A DNA stretch of 39,932 nt, taken from the NCBI RefSeq assembly GCF_020295405.1, contig NZ_JADEYP010000036.1, forward strand, positions 1-39,932, given 5' to 3'. Position numbers and translations under genes: made by a program. Shown piece by piece: positions 8,359 through 18,370 of this stretch. The first letter of the stretch is position 1, and each line of letters starts with the position of its first letter. The notes under the pieces are model-generated. The model was not told the origin of the DNA. It worked only from the letters and a program-made list of their open reading frames with translations, and made no database searches. The DNA comes from Sphingobacterium bovistauri. GTDB taxonomy: Bacteria; Bacteroidota; Bacteroidia; Sphingobacteriales; Sphingobacteriaceae.

Positions 8359-9445
8359 AACTTTCACAGTTATCTAAAAATTCTTGTCTGATATCAGCTC
8401 CAATTCCTATATCATCTGATATTTGAATAGAATAACCATTGTATTGTATACCTCCAATTACAGGATCTTCTAAATGTCCAACCATGCATGTGTCCAAATC
8501 ATAGAATTTCACATTTGGCGCAGCATATGCAAAGTGAACCTTTGCCGCTAAAGCTAAACGAGATTCTAACATACCTCCTATCATACAAGGGATATTATAT
8601 TCCGCTGCTACAGCTTGTATTTTTAATGCTTCATGGATTCCTGAAGATTTGGAAAATTTAATATTAATATAATCACATGCATCTGCCTTACAAAGACGTT
8701 CGGCATCATGATGTGAATACACAGATTCATCTGCCATTATGGGTACAATCGTCTGACTACGCAATTCTGGCAATAAAACATCATTATATGTACGCATCGG
8801 TTGCTCACAGAATTGTATTTTGAAAGGCTCAAGCCCTTGGAGGGCTTCTAAAGCCTCTTCATAAGACCATCCTTGATTAGCATCAATACGGATAAGAATA
8901 TCAAAACCTACAGCTTGACGTATAGCTCTAATACGGGCAATATCTTCTTGAGGTTTTTTACCCAATTTAACCTTTAATGCAAACGCTCCACCTTCTTTTA
9001 GCTTTTGTGCTTTTGATGCCATTTCTACCGGAGAAGCAATACCTATAGTTATGTCTGTTACAATGTCTTTTTTTACTCCCCCCAAATATTTATACAATGG
9101 TAATCCTGAAACCTTAGCTGCTAAGTCATACAAAGCCATATCAAATGCAGATTTAATGGTTGAATTTCCAGCTATATACAAATGCAACTCCGCTAAGCGA
9201 TCTTCTATATCCAATGCATTTTTACCTTTCCAAATTTTAGCAAAATCTTGCGCAAGTGCCAAACATGTATTTTGAGTTTCACCCACGATCATAGGAAATG
9301 CGGAACATTCGCCTACTCCATAGTGCTCTGAATCAGTAATAATCTTAATAAATGTATTTTGGGCATAATCCATAGTCCCTGTCGCAATGACAAATGGTTC
9401 CATAGAAATACTCAGACGATAGACTTGTATTTCTTGTATGATCAT
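8348..9445 (-). CDS. Dipeptide epimerase, enolase superfamily (L-Ala-D/L-Glu epimerase type)
   Basis: This 365-residue cytoplasmic enzyme of the muconate-lactonizing subgroup probably epimerises dipeptides released from peptidoglycan (Ala-Glu type). All catalytic landmarks are visible: the KxK pair K158/K160, metal ligands D188 (RIDANQGW), E214 (CEQP) and D239 (ADES), the opposing lysine K263 (INIKFSKSSG), and the C-terminal substrate-contacting D316-x-D318 that grips the dipeptide amino group. The GGMLESRLALAA block is also typical. The exact dipeptide cannot be deduced, since homologues range from Ala-Glu to hydrophobic or D-Ala-D-Ala specificity. Its promoter lies in the 208-base divergent region shared with gltB. 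Confidence 0.85.
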   Translation of the reverse strand: MIIQEIQVYRLSISMEPFVIATGTMDYAQNTFIKIITDSEHYGVGECSAFPMIVGETQNTCLALAQDFAKIWKGKNALDIEDRLAELHLYIAGNSTIKSAFDMALYDLAAKVSGLPLYKYLGGVKKDIVTDITIGIASPVEMASKAQKLKEGGAFALKVKLGKKPQEDIARIRAIRQAVGFDILIRIDANQGWSYEEALEALQGLEPFKIQFCEQPMRTYNDVLLPELRSQTIVPIMADESVYSHHDAERLCKADACDYINIKFSKSSGIHEALKIQAVAAEYNIPCMIGGMLESRLALAAKVHFAYAAPNVKFYDLDTCMVGHLEDPVIGGIQYNGYSIQISDDIGIGADIRQEFLDNCESWVI

Positions 9446-9653
9446 AACAAATTTGTATATATGAACAAAAAAACGAATGAAATTTCAAAATATCAATCAA
9501 TCAACGAAATAAATACAAAATGATTTTCGTAACCCATATTTATTTACCAATAAATCAATATATGTATATTTTTATTATAAATTTTTCAATTATTATTGAT
9601 AATAATTTCTATATTAGCAAACTCTAATTAGGTAACATAATTTAAATATAAGA
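9446..9653. promoter_or_regulatory. AT-rich divergent promoter region between the epimerase and gltB
   Basis: A 208-base, very AT-rich gap with no reading frame. It must hold the promoters for the epimerase (minus) and gltBD (plus). A dyad with 9-base arms, AATTATTAT and ATAATAATT (9588-9596 and 9599-9607), is centred 56 bases before the gltB start and could be an operator. I found no exact TAnnTTTG box in it on the plus strand. Confidence 0.4.
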
Positions 9654-12600
9654 ATGCAGCAAAAAGGACTTTACAACCCAGAATTTGAACACGACGCTTG
9701 TGGTGTTGGTTTTGTAGCACATATTAAAGGCAAAAAATCACACAATCAGGTACGTGATGCCCTTATCATGCTAGAAAACATGGAGCATCGCGGAGCATGC
9801 GGATGTGATCCTGAAAGTGGTGATGGTGCAGGTATTATGATTCAATTACCTCATGAATTTTTATGGGAAGAATGCATTGACCTAGGCATACAACTTCAAG
9901 AGCCTGGATATTACGGTGTCGGAATGGTTTTTTTACCAAAAGAAAAGTCACTAAACGAGCTTTGTCGTCAAGTAATACAACAAGCAGCTGAAGACCGTAA
10001 AATGGAATTTTTAGGTTTTAGAGCTGTCCCTGTTAACAAAGATGGAATAGGCCCTACAGCATTGAGCGCAGAACCTGAAATTGTTCAATTCTTCGTATCA
10101 AGACCGGATGGTGTTACAAATACAGAAGATTTCGAACGAAAATTATATGTCTTAAGAAGACTTATAATCCAAAAAATAAAATCAACTCAAGAATACCCTC
10201 TTCCTCTTTATATCGCTTCTCTTTCTTGCAAAACAATTATTTACAAAGGTCAATTAACGACTTACCAAGTTGGTTCATATTATAAAGATTTAAAAGACCC
10301 AAGAGTAGTATCAGCCTTCGGTTTAGTACACTCTCGTTTCTCCACGAATACATTCCCTTCATGGTCATTAGCACAACCATTCCGTATGATAGCGCACAAT
10401 GGGGAGATCAACACATTGACAGGGAATCTAAACTGGTTTTATGCAAATGTGCGTTCACTTTCTTCGCCTTATTTTACAGAAGAAGAAATGGAAATACTAT
10501 TACCTGTCGTAGACAAAGGTCAATCTGACTCCGCATGTCTAGACAATGTAGTTGAATTATTATTGCATAGTGGCCGTAGTTTGCCACATGTCATGCTAAT
10601 GTTAGTTCCTGAAGCTTGGGATGGTAATACACAAATGGATCCGCTGAAAAAAGCATTCTACGAATATCATGCTACATTAATGGAGCCATGGGATGGTCCA
10701 GCAGCATTGTGTTTTACAGATGGTAAAATTATCGGAGCAACATTAGATAGAAATGGTTTACGCCCATTGCGTTTTGCGGTAACTTCAGATGACCGTGTAA
10801 TCGTAGCGTCAGAAGCTGGAGCATTACCTATCGATGAAGCAACAATTATCCGAAAAGGTCGTCAACAACCAGGTAAAATTTTCGTGGTTGACATGGAGGC
10901 TGGTGTTATCCGTGCCGATGAAGAAGTAAAAGGCGAGTTGATTCGCCAACAACCTTATGGAGAATGGATCAACAATTATAAAATAAAATTAGAAGAATTA
11001 GCAGATCCTCGTGTGACATTTACTTATTTGTCAAAAGACTCTGTTTTCAAATATCAACAAGCTTTTGGTTACTCTCGTGAAGATATCGAAACGATATTAA
11101 CACCAATGGCTACCACAGGCTACGAACCTATCGGTTCTATGGGGACAGATGTTCCTTTGGCGGTATTATCTGATCAGGCACAACATATTTCTAGCTACTT
11201 CAAACAGTATTTTGCACAAGTAACTAATCCTCCAATCGACCCAATACGTGAACGATTAGTGATGAGTTTAGCTACTTTTATTGGTAACTCTGGCAATATT
11301 CTTGTCGAAGATAAAAAATCTTGTCACTGTGTTACGTTAGAGCATCCAATTTTAACATCCAGTGAATTAGAAAAACTACGTTCTATTGACACGGGGGTTT
11401 TCCAAGCCAAAACATTGCAATCGTACTTCAGAGCAGATGGCAAGCCAGGTTCCCTAGAAGCTGGTATTGAAAGATTATGCCGCTACGCAGATGATGCTGT
11501 ACGTGACGGTTTTGAAGTAATCATCTTATCAGACCGTGCAATTGATTCACAACATGCTGCCATACCATCGATTTTAGCAGTATCGGCGGTTCATCACCAC
11601 TTAATCAAAACTGGCAATCGTGGTGCTGTAGGTCTAGTAGTAGAAGCTGGTGATGCATGGGAAGTACATCATTTTGCGTGTTTACTGGCATTCGGAGCAA
11701 CCGCAATCAACCCTTATTTGGCTCTCGCAAGTATCCGTACATTGAAAGCCGAAGGATCACTGGATACAGAATTAGCGTGGGAAGATTTACGTAAAAACTA
11801 TGTGAAAGCAGTGTGCAATGGATTGTTGAAAATATTCTCTAAAATGGGAATCTCAACTCTACAATCTTATCATGGAGCACAAATTTTCGAAGTTTTAGGT
11901 ATTGACATATCTGTAGTAGATAAATATTTCTGTGGTGCAGTTTCGCGTATTGGTGGTTTATCACTAGACGACATTGCCCGTGAAGCATTGACTAAGCACT
12001 GGCGCTCGTTCGAAGCTCCTCGCAATACTAAACCATTATTACCAGAAGGTGGTATTTATCAATGGAAACGCCGCGGTGAGGGCCACCTATGGAATCCACA
12101 AACTGTTCATTTATTACAACAAGCTTGTCGAACAAACGATTTTGAAACATTCAAAAAATATTCAACATTAATCAACAACCAGAAAGAGCATATGTTTACG
12201 CTCCGTGGTTTGTTGGATTTTGCAAAACATAGAAATGCAATAGCTATTGACGAAGTAGAACCAGCAAGTGAAATCTTGAAACGCTTTGCAACAGGTGCTA
12301 TGTCCTTCGGCTCTATTTCACACGAAGCACACAGCACATTGGCTATCGCTATGAACCGTATCGGTGGTAAATCAAATACAGGAGAAGGTGGTGAAGATGA
12401 AATGCGTTATAAAAAATTACCAAACGGTGATTCTATGCGCTCAGCAATCAAACAAGTAGCTTCAGCACGATTTGGGGTGACATCGAATTACTTGACTCAA
12501 GCGGATGAGATTCAAATAAAAATGGCACAGGGTGCAAAACCAGGTGAAGGTGGTCAACTACCAGGTCACAAAGTAGACGATTGGATTGCAAAAACTCGTC

Positions 12601-14153
12601 ATTCTACACCAGGCGTAGGTTTGATCTCACCTCCTCCACACCATGACATTTATTCTATCGAGGATTTAGCACAATTAATTTTCGATTTGAAAAATGCTAA
12701 CCGAGAAGCTCGTATCAACGTAAAACTGGTGTCAAAAGCAGGTGTTGGTACTATTGCAGCAGGGGTGGCAAAAGCGCACGCTGACGTTATCTTGATCGCT
12801 GGTTATGATGGAGGTACAGGTGCATCCCCTATCAGCTCGGTTAAGCATGCGGGGCTTCCTTGGGAACTAGGTTTAGCTGAAGCACATCAAACATTGGTTC
12901 AAAATAAACTACGTAGTCGTGTAGTACTACAAGCTGACGGACAGATGAAAACTGGTCGTGACTTAGTAATAGCTACATTATTAGGTGCTGAGGAATGGGG
13001 AGTGGCAACTGCAGCATTAGTTGCTGGAGGATGTATCATGATGCGCAAATGTCACTTGAATACATGTCCAGTAGGTGTGGCAACACAAGACCCTGAATTA
13101 CGTAAATTATTCTCAGGAACTCCTGAAGATATCGTAAACTTATTCTACTTCTTAGCAGAAGAGATGCGTGAGATCATGGCACAACTAGGTTTTCGTACCA
13201 TCAATGAAATGGTAGGTCGTGCACAATTCTTGAAAAAACGCGAAGATGTACCTCATTGGAAAGCGGGTAAAGTCGATTTCTCTGGAATCTTATATGTTGC
13301 TCGCAATGAAATAGGCGAATCACTTCACAATACAGAAGAGCAAGATCACGGCATGAGCATGATTTTGGACTGGGGACTATTAACTCAAGCAAAAGAAGCT
13401 TTAGCAAACAAAGTTCCAGTATTCGGTACATTCAAAGTAAAAAATACGGACCGTACAATCGGAACTTTACTTTCTAACGAAATATCAAAAGTATACGGCT
13501 CAGAAGGTTTACCAGATAACACCATCAACTTCAAATTCGAGGGTTCAGCAGGACAATCGTTTGGAGCATTCAATACAAAAGGTATTTCTTTCGAATTAGA
13601 GGGTGAAGCAAATGACTATGTTGGTAAAGGTTTATCAGGTGCTCAATTAGCTATTTATCCAGCTAAAGAAAGTACATTAACACCTCACGATAATATTATT
13701 ATTGGTAACGTGGCATTGTATGGGGCTACTTCTGGTCACTTATTTATCAATGGTATGGCTGGCGAACGTTTTGCCGTTCGTAACTCTGGAGCCACTGCTG
13801 TAGTAGAAGGAATCGGCGATCATGGCTGTGAATACATGACAGGTGGGCGTGCGCTAATCCTAGGTGATACAGGAAGAAACTTTGCTGCTGGTATGAGTGG
13901 TGGAATTGCGTGGATATACGACATCATTGGTAATTTCAAAGATAACTGCAACCAAGAAATGGTTGATTTAGACCCTCTTGAAACAGAGGATGAAACTGAA
14001 ATCATCGCGTTATTAAAACGTCATATTAATTTAACTAAGAGTGCAAGAGCATCTTATATCTTAGAAAATTGGGCTACCGAAAAGAATAAATTCATTAAGG
14101 TGTTCCCTCGTGAATATAAAAATGTATTATTGAAAAAAATGGTTGTAGCTTAA
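9654..14153 (+). CDS. gltB: Glutamate synthase (NADPH) large subunit
   Basis: This 1499-residue GOGAT large subunit transfers the glutamine amide to 2-oxoglutarate. The nucleophile Cys16 follows a 15-residue propeptide (HDACGVGF) that is normally removed. Domains in order are class-II amidotransferase (16 to about 425, with the NGEINTLTGNLNW motif), a central domain (about 440-720), an FMN barrel (about 780-1190, with KMAQGAKPGEGGQLPG and AGYDGGTGASP), and the C-terminal GXGXG beta-helix (about 1230-1480, with GDHGCEYMTGGRALILG). The [3Fe-4S] ligands are C1127, C1133 and C1138 (CIMMRKCHLNTCP). Length is normal. gltD follows after 19 bases, so the two form one operon ended by the terminator at 15668-15709. 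Confidence 0.98.
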   Translation: MQQKGLYNPEFEHDACGVGFVAHIKGKKSHNQVRDALIMLENMEHRGACGCDPESGDGAGIMIQLPHEFLWEECIDLGIQLQEPGYYGVGMVFLPKEKSLNELCRQVIQQAAEDRKMEFLGFRAVPVNKDGIGPTALSAEPEIVQFFVSRPDGVTNTEDFERKLYVLRRLIIQKIKSTQEYPLPLYIASLSCKTIIYKGQLTTYQVGSYYKDLKDPRVVSAFGLVHSRFSTNTFPSWSLAQPFRMIAHNGEINTLTGNLNWFYANVRSLSSPYFTEEEMEILLPVVDKGQSDSACLDNVVELLLHSGRSLPHVMLMLVPEAWDGNTQMDPLKKAFYEYHATLMEPWDGPAALCFTDGKIIGATLDRNGLRPLRFAVTSDDRVIVASEAGALPIDEATIIRKGRQQPGKIFVVDMEAGVIRADEEVKGELIRQQPYGEWINNYKIKLEELADPRVTFTYLSKDSVFKYQQAFGYSREDIETILTPMATTGYEPIGSMGTDVPLAVLSDQAQHISSYFKQYFAQVTNPPIDPIRERLVMSLATFIGNSGNILVEDKKSCHCVTLEHPILTSSELEKLRSIDTGVFQAKTLQSYFRADGKPGSLEAGIERLCRYADDAVRDGFEVIILSDRAIDSQHAAIPSILAVSAVHHHLIKTGNRGAVGLVVEAGDAWEVHHFACLLAFGATAINPYLALASIRTLKAEGSLDTELAWEDLRKNYVKAVCNGLLKIFSKMGISTLQSYHGAQIFEVLGIDISVVDKYFCGAVSRIGGLSLDDIAREALTKHWRSFEAPRNTKPLLPEGGIYQWKRRGEGHLWNPQTVHLLQQACRTNDFETFKKYSTLINNQKEHMFTLRGLLDFAKHRNAIAIDEVEPASEILKRFATGAMSFGSISHEAHSTLAIAMNRIGGKSNTGEGGEDEMRYKKLPNGDSMRSAIKQVASARFGVTSNYLTQADEIQIKMAQGAKPGEGGQLPGHKVDDWIAKTRHSTPGVGLISPPPHHDIYSIEDLAQLIFDLKNANREARINVKLVSKAGVGTIAAGVAKAHADVILIAGYDGGTGASPISSVKHAGLPWELGLAEAHQTLVQNKLRSRVVLQADGQMKTGRDLVIATLLGAEEWGVATAALVAGGCIMMRKCHLNTCPVGVATQDPELRKLFSGTPEDIVNLFYFLAEEMREIMAQLGFRTINEMVGRAQFLKKREDVPHWKAGKVDFSGILYVARNEIGESLHNTEEQDHGMSMILDWGLLTQAKEALANKVPVFGTFKVKNTDRTIGTLLSNEISKVYGSEGLPDNTINFKFEGSAGQSFGAFNTKGISFELEGEANDYVGKGLSGAQLAIYPAKESTLTPHDNIIIGNVALYGATSGHLFINGMAGERFAVRNSGATAVVEGIGDHGCEYMTGGRALILGDTGRNFAAGMSGGIAWIYDIIGNFKDNCNQEMVDLDPLETEDETEIIALLKRHINLTKSARASYILENWATEKNKFIKVFPREYKNVLLKKMVVA

Positions 14154-14172
14154 TTTAGAAGGAAACAAAATC

Positions 14173-15639
14173 ATGGGAAAAGCAACTGGATTTTTAGAAT
14201 TTGATAGATTACTTCCTCAAAAAGAGGCTGTAGAAAATAGAAAACAAAATTACCAAGAATTTGTCCAAACTTATTCTGACGAGCAACTTAATAATCAAGC
14301 AGCACGTTGTATGAATTGTGGTATTCCATTCTGTCACTCAGGCTGTCCGCTTGGTAATGTCATCCCGGAATTCAACGATGCTGTTTATGATGGCAAATGG
14401 GAAGAAGCATATAATATATTATCTTCGACAAACAATTTTCCTGAATTCACAGGACGTATTTGTCCAGCACCATGTGAATCTGCATGTGTATTGGGAATCA
14501 ACAAAAACCCTGTAGCAATCGAAGAAATTGAAAAACATATTATTGAGATAGCATATAAAAAAGGATATGTTCAGCCGAATAAATCAAATATCAAGACAGG
14601 TAAAAAAGTAGCTGTAGTGGGTGCTGGCCCAGCAGGATTAGCTGCCGCTGCACAATTAAACAAAGCTGGTCATGATGTGGTAGTTTATGAGCGTGATGAC
14701 AAAGTAGGTGGACTTTTACGATATGGTATTCCTGACTTCAAATTAGACAAATCTGTAATTGACAGACGTGTAGAAGTGATGCAAGAATCAGGTATTGAGT
14801 TCCGCACAAATGCTGAAGTAGGTAAAAATGTTCCTGCATCTGAATTAGATCAATATGATGCTGTTGTATTATCGGGAGGATCTACGATCCCTCGTAACTT
14901 AAATATACCAGGACGTGAATTGAAAGGAGTTCATTATGCAATGGAATTCTTAAAACAACAAAACAAACGTGTGGGCAACTCACCTATCGATACTGAAGAA
15001 ATCTTGGCAACAGGCAGAAATGTTTTGGTCATCGGTGGCGGTGACACAGGATCAGACTGTGTAGGTACATCAAATAGACATGGTGCGAAATCTGTAACAC
15101 AATTTGAATTGATGCCTCAGCCACCTCAATCACGCAGTGCTGCAATGCCTTGGCCTACTTATCCAATGTTATTAAAAACAACAACTTCACATGAGGAAGG
15201 TTGTCAAAGACACTGGAGTATCAGCACCAAAGAATTTTTAGGTGACGACAAGGGAAATTTACGAGCGGCAGTAATTGTAGATTTAGAATGGGAAACAGAC
15301 GCACTAGGCAGACCGACTAAATTCAAAGAAGTAGAAGGATCAGAACGTGAAATTCCTTGCGAATTGGTAAACTTAGCCATGGGCTTCTTACACCCTCAAT
15401 TTGAAGGTTTAATCCAGCAATTAGGTATCGCTGTTGACGAAAGAGGAAATGTAAAAGCTTCAGAAAATTCTTACCAAACTACTGCAAGCAAATATTTTAC
15501 TGCGGGTGATATGCGTCGCGGACAATCTTTGGTTGTTTGGGCTATCTCAGAAGGTCGCGAGTGTGCACGTAAAGTGGATGAATTCTTAATGGGCTCAACA
15601 GTATTAGAAAGCAAAGAGGCTGTCTATACTTATGCATAG
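14173..15639 (+). CDS. gltD: Glutamate synthase (NADPH) small subunit
   Basis: A 488-residue flavoprotein that takes electrons from NADPH and passes them through Fe-S clusters to GltB. The N-terminal cluster cysteines are C46, C49, C54, C58 ([14 protein letters not shown]) and C97, C101, C105 (CPAPCESAC). The FAD dinucleotide fold starts at [13 protein letters not shown] (glycines 150, 152, 155), and the NADPH fold at [15 protein letters not shown] (about 284-298). The C-terminal [16 protein letters not shown] is the FAD-contacting motif of the family. It starts 19 bases after gltB in the same operon and is followed by a strong terminator. Confidence 0.97.
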   Translation: MGKATGFLEFDRLLPQKEAVENRKQNYQEFVQTYSDEQLNNQAARCMNCGIPFCHSGCPLGNVIPEFNDAVYDGKWEEAYNILSSTNNFPEFTGRICPAPCESACVLGINKNPVAIEEIEKHIIEIAYKKGYVQPNKSNIKTGKKVAVVGAGPAGLAAAAQLNKAGHDVVVYERDDKVGGLLRYGIPDFKLDKSVIDRRVEVMQESGIEFRTNAEVGKNVPASELDQYDAVVLSGGSTIPRNLNIPGRELKGVHYAMEFLKQQNKRVGNSPIDTEEILATGRNVLVIGGGDTGSDCVGTSNRHGAKSVTQFELMPQPPQSRSAAMPWPTYPMLLKTTTSHEEGCQRHWSISTKEFLGDDKGNLRAAVIVDLEWETDALGRPTKFKEVEGSEREIPCELVNLAMGFLHPQFEGLIQQLGIAVDERGNVKASENSYQTTASKYFTAGDMRRGQSLVVWAISEGRECARKVDEFLMGSTVLESKEAVYTYA

Positions 15640-15667
15640 AAACTAATCATCATCTATATTTTTTTAT

Positions 15668-15709
15668 ATTCTCCTTATTTACATCTGTAATAAGGAGAAT
15701 TGTTTTTTT
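15668..15709 (+). terminator. Rho-independent terminator of gltBD
   Basis: A perfect 12-bp stem, ATTCTCCTTATT (15668-15679) with AATAAGGAGAAT (15689-15700), around a 9-base loop. It is followed by TGTTTTTTT, and T runs also precede it on the other side. It lies 29 bases after the gltD stop codon. Confidence 0.85.
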
Positions 15710-15798
15710 ATAGGGTTAGTAGAAAAAATAGCATACAATTTCCGTGTATGACCATTGAATCCCCTAAAACTTCATTCTCAAAATTTAAAAACACTTCT

Positions 15799-15806
15799 TA
15801 GTTTTG
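15799..15806 (+). promoter_or_regulatory. Predicted -7 promoter box of the histidine kinase gene
   Basis: TAGTTTTG is an exact match to the Bacteroidota -7 consensus TAnnTTTG, 37 bases before the ATG at 15844 and downstream of the gltBD terminator. No clear TTG/TTTG -33 box is seen at the usual spacing. Confidence 0.4.
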
Positions 15807-15843
15807 TATTAATAATGTACTTTTATTAAAAAACTATCTACAT

Positions 15844-17148
15844 ATGAAGCGAATTCTTAATTATTGGAACACAATTAAGAATATAGGAAGGCAATCAACA
15901 CTGTCCTTATATAAAATTAAAGTGCTTAATAATATTAATGCTGCTTCATTTATTTTTATGCTTGTTTCTTTATCGTATGCTGCTCTTAATCTTTTTCAAG
16001 GCAGACCTTTATTAACAGGAATAAATTTTTGTATCTCTCTTAATCTCTTTATTGTATTAGTCTTAAATCACTATAGAAAATATGATCTTGCAAAGATTTT
16101 TCTACTCTTCTTTAATGCATTTCTTCTGACATTATCTGGATTTTTATACAAGAATCAATCTGAACTCTATTTATTGAGTGTTTTAATAGCAATTACACTT
16201 TTATATAGAAGCAAAATTATCCAACTAATATCCTCTATAATTTTAAGTGCAATATTTATTATTATAAAATTTGTACCAACACCATTTGAAGTAGATTTAC
16301 CAGTAGACGAAAACCGAACAATATTGAATGTTTTTGGAGGTCTATTTTGTCTCATTTACATTATAATGATTCAATACAATGCACAAATTTCTACTAACAA
16401 AAAAATTCAAAAACAACATTTGCTACTTCAAAAGAACAATGAAAATATGAAAAAGATCTTAACGATAATCGCACACGATGTGCGTACGCCGTTGAGTTCC
16501 ATTCAAAATTTACTTATTCTCTATAAAGAAAAAATAATATCACGAGAAATAGCAATCGATACTTTTGAATCTATCAATAAACGATTAGTAAATCTTGATG
16601 AAACCTTAATCGATTTATTAAATTGGAGTTCTACAAGTCTTAGCCGTTCAGAGGCAGTACCCAAAGACATCAAGCTATTCGAAGCTATCAATCAATTATG
16701 CATATTTCATAAATCACAATTAGAAACTAAAAATTTAACAATTCAGACCAATATTTCAAGTGATTTGACTGTTTTTGCTGACCCAGATCATTTGAATATT
16801 ATTGTTCGAAACATTCTTAATAATGCTGTTAAATTTTCGTTCAAAGATGGTCTAATAATGCTATCTGCAAAAGAACAAAACGATCAAATTATCCTTACAA
16901 TAAAAGATTTCGGCTTAGGTATTTCGGAGCAAAAAATTAAAAGTTTTTTTGAATCGGTTCAAACTCCGAGTTTTGGAACTGCAGGTGAAAGAGGAGCTGG
17001 ATTAGGATTAGTTTTAGTAAATGATTTAATATTACAAAACAATGGGCATATTACGGTAAAAAGCAAGTTGGGAGAAGGATCCTCATTCAATATTTCACTA
17101 CCAAAAAGCAAAGAGTTCCAACAAATGAAAGTTTTGATAAACGCCTAA
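15844..17148 (+). CDS. Membrane-bound sensor histidine kinase (orphan)
   Basis: A 434-residue two-component kinase. The first ~180 residues hold about five or six hydrophobic segments with short loops and no large periplasmic sensor domain, so it may sense within the membrane. A short coiled linker (about 183-203) leads to the dimerisation domain with the phospho-acceptor H211 in IIAHDVRTPLSSI. The ATPase domain shows the N box (DPDHLNIIVRNILNNAVKFS, from D313), G1 (DFGLGIS, from D355) and G2 (GERGAGLGLVLV, about 380-391). No response regulator is adjacent. The gene stands alone between gltBD and nuoH with its own promoter. The signal is unknown. Confidence 0.9.
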   Translation: MKRILNYWNTIKNIGRQSTLSLYKIKVLNNINAASFIFMLVSLSYAALNLFQGRPLLTGINFCISLNLFIVLVLNHYRKYDLAKIFLLFFNAFLLTLSGFLYKNQSELYLLSVLIAITLLYRSKIIQLISSIILSAIFIIIKFVPTPFEVDLPVDENRTILNVFGGLFCLIYIIMIQYNAQISTNKKIQKQHLLLQKNNENMKKILTIIAHDVRTPLSSIQNLLILYKEKIISREIAIDTFESINKRLVNLDETLIDLLNWSSTSLSRSEAVPKDIKLFEAINQLCIFHKSQLETKNLTIQTNISSDLTVFADPDHLNIIVRNILNNAVKFSFKDGLIMLSAKEQNDQIILTIKDFGLGISEQKIKSFFESVQTPSFGTAGERGAGLGLVLVNDLILQNNGHITVKSKLGEGSSFNISLPKSKEFQQMKVLINA

Positions 17149-17243
17149 AAATGTTTTCGCAATCCTTCTAATTAATTTCAAACACTTTAAATAAAAAAAA
17201 TACTCTACTAAGTTAGTATATTTTGATTTTTTATATCGCAATT

Positions 17244-17264
17244 CATACGATTTGCGTATGTTTG
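17244..17264 (+). promoter_or_regulatory. Predicted nuoH promoter with overlapping dyad
   Basis: TATGTTTG at 17257-17264 matches the TAnnTTTG -7 box, 31 bases before the nuoH start. A perfect dyad, CATACG (17244-17249) and CGTATG (17255-17260) around ATTTG, overlaps its first half. That placement would let a bound protein block or assist RNA polymerase at the nuo operon. No good -33 box is seen. Confidence 0.45.
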
Positions 17265-17295
17265 TACTTAGTTAAGAATTAATCTAAAGAGTACA

Positions 17296-18369
17296 TTGAG
17301 CGAAATTTTAATTCATATTCTTGTACCAGTTGTCATTTTTGGCTTCATAGCTTTATTTACGCTTTTTGCAGTATATGCGGAGCGTAAAATTGCAGGCTTT
17401 GTACAAGATAGACTAGGCCCAATGGAAACGGGTAAATACGGCTTATTACAGACTTTCGCCGACATTCTCAAACTGCTTCAAAAAGAATTAATTAACCCCA
17501 AAGCAACAGACAAAGCACTATTTATAATAGCTCCAATCATCATTTTTGTTGCGGTTTTTATAGGTTATTCTGTTGTCCCTTGGGCTCCTGATTTTATTCC
17601 TGCGAATACAAACACAGGATTATTCTTTATCATGGCTGTAGTATCGATTGATGCGCTAGGTATACTGATGGCTGGATGGGGTTCGAATAACAAATATTCA
17701 CTCTTAGGATCCATTCGTGCTATAGCCCAAATGGTATCATACGAAATTCCTGTGGGACTTTCTCTCATCGCAGCAGTGATGATTACGCAGACTCTAAATT
17801 TGAATGAAATAGCTTATAATCAAGGCATATTAAGTTCGGAAAGTATTAAATTTTTGGGGATTTGGGATGTTACTGATGTCGGAGGCATATTGGCTTGGAA
17901 TATATTTCAAGCTCCTCATCTGATTGTAGTATATATCATCTTTTTTGTAGCCACATTAGCCGAATGTAATCGTGCACCTTTCGATATTCCTGAGGCAGAA
18001 TCAGAATTAATAGGCGGTTTTCACACCGAATATGGTGGTATTCGCTTTGCGTTTATTTTCCTATCCGAATATGCGATGATGTTTTTAGTAGCTATGCTCG
18101 GTGTAGTCATATTCTTAGGAGGATGGAATACCCCTTTACCAAATATTGGAGGACTAAAATTAGCGGATTGGACTACTGGATTAGTGTGGGGAATATTTTG
18201 GACTTTCGCCAAATCATTAATTATAGTTGGAGTACAAATGTGGATACGCTGGACTTTACCTCGATTTAGAGCAGACCAACTAATGAATTTGTGTTGGAAA
18301 GTAATGATTCCAATCGCATTCGTTTGTCTAGCGGCATCGGGATTATGGCGAATTTTAGTAATGAATTAA
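17296..18369 (+). CDS. nuoH: NADH-quinone oxidoreductase subunit H
   Basis: A 357-residue membrane subunit of complex I that forms much of the quinone-binding chamber where the membrane and peripheral arms meet. It has about eight transmembrane segments. Conserved blocks include YAERKIAGFVQDRLGPM near the N-terminus, PFDIPEAESELIGGFHTEYGG in the middle, and WTLPRFRADQLMNLCWK near the end. The start is a TTG codon: the next ATG would remove 42 residues including the first membrane helix and the conserved ERK motif. It opens the nuoHIJKLMN operon. No nuoA-G gene lies upstream. Confidence 0.95.
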   Translation: MSEILIHILVPVVIFGFIALFTLFAVYAERKIAGFVQDRLGPMETGKYGLLQTFADILKLLQKELINPKATDKALFIIAPIIIFVAVFIGYSVVPWAPDFIPANTNTGLFFIMAVVSIDALGILMAGWGSNNKYSLLGSIRAIAQMVSYEIPVGLSLIAAVMITQTLNLNEIAYNQGILSSESIKFLGIWDVTDVGGILAWNIFQAPHLIVVYIIFFVATLAECNRAPFDIPEAESELIGGFHTEYGGIRFAFIFLSEYAMMFLVAMLGVVIFLGGWNTPLPNIGGLKLADWTTGLVWGIFWTFAKSLIIVGVQMWIRWTLPRFRADQLMNLCWKVMIPIAFVCLAASGLWRILVMN

Positions 18370-18370
18370 A

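Noticed and set aside
9446..9653. Riboswitch or small RNA before gltB
   Set aside because: The region is almost entirely AT with one short dyad; no conserved riboswitch core or stable multi-stem fold is visible.
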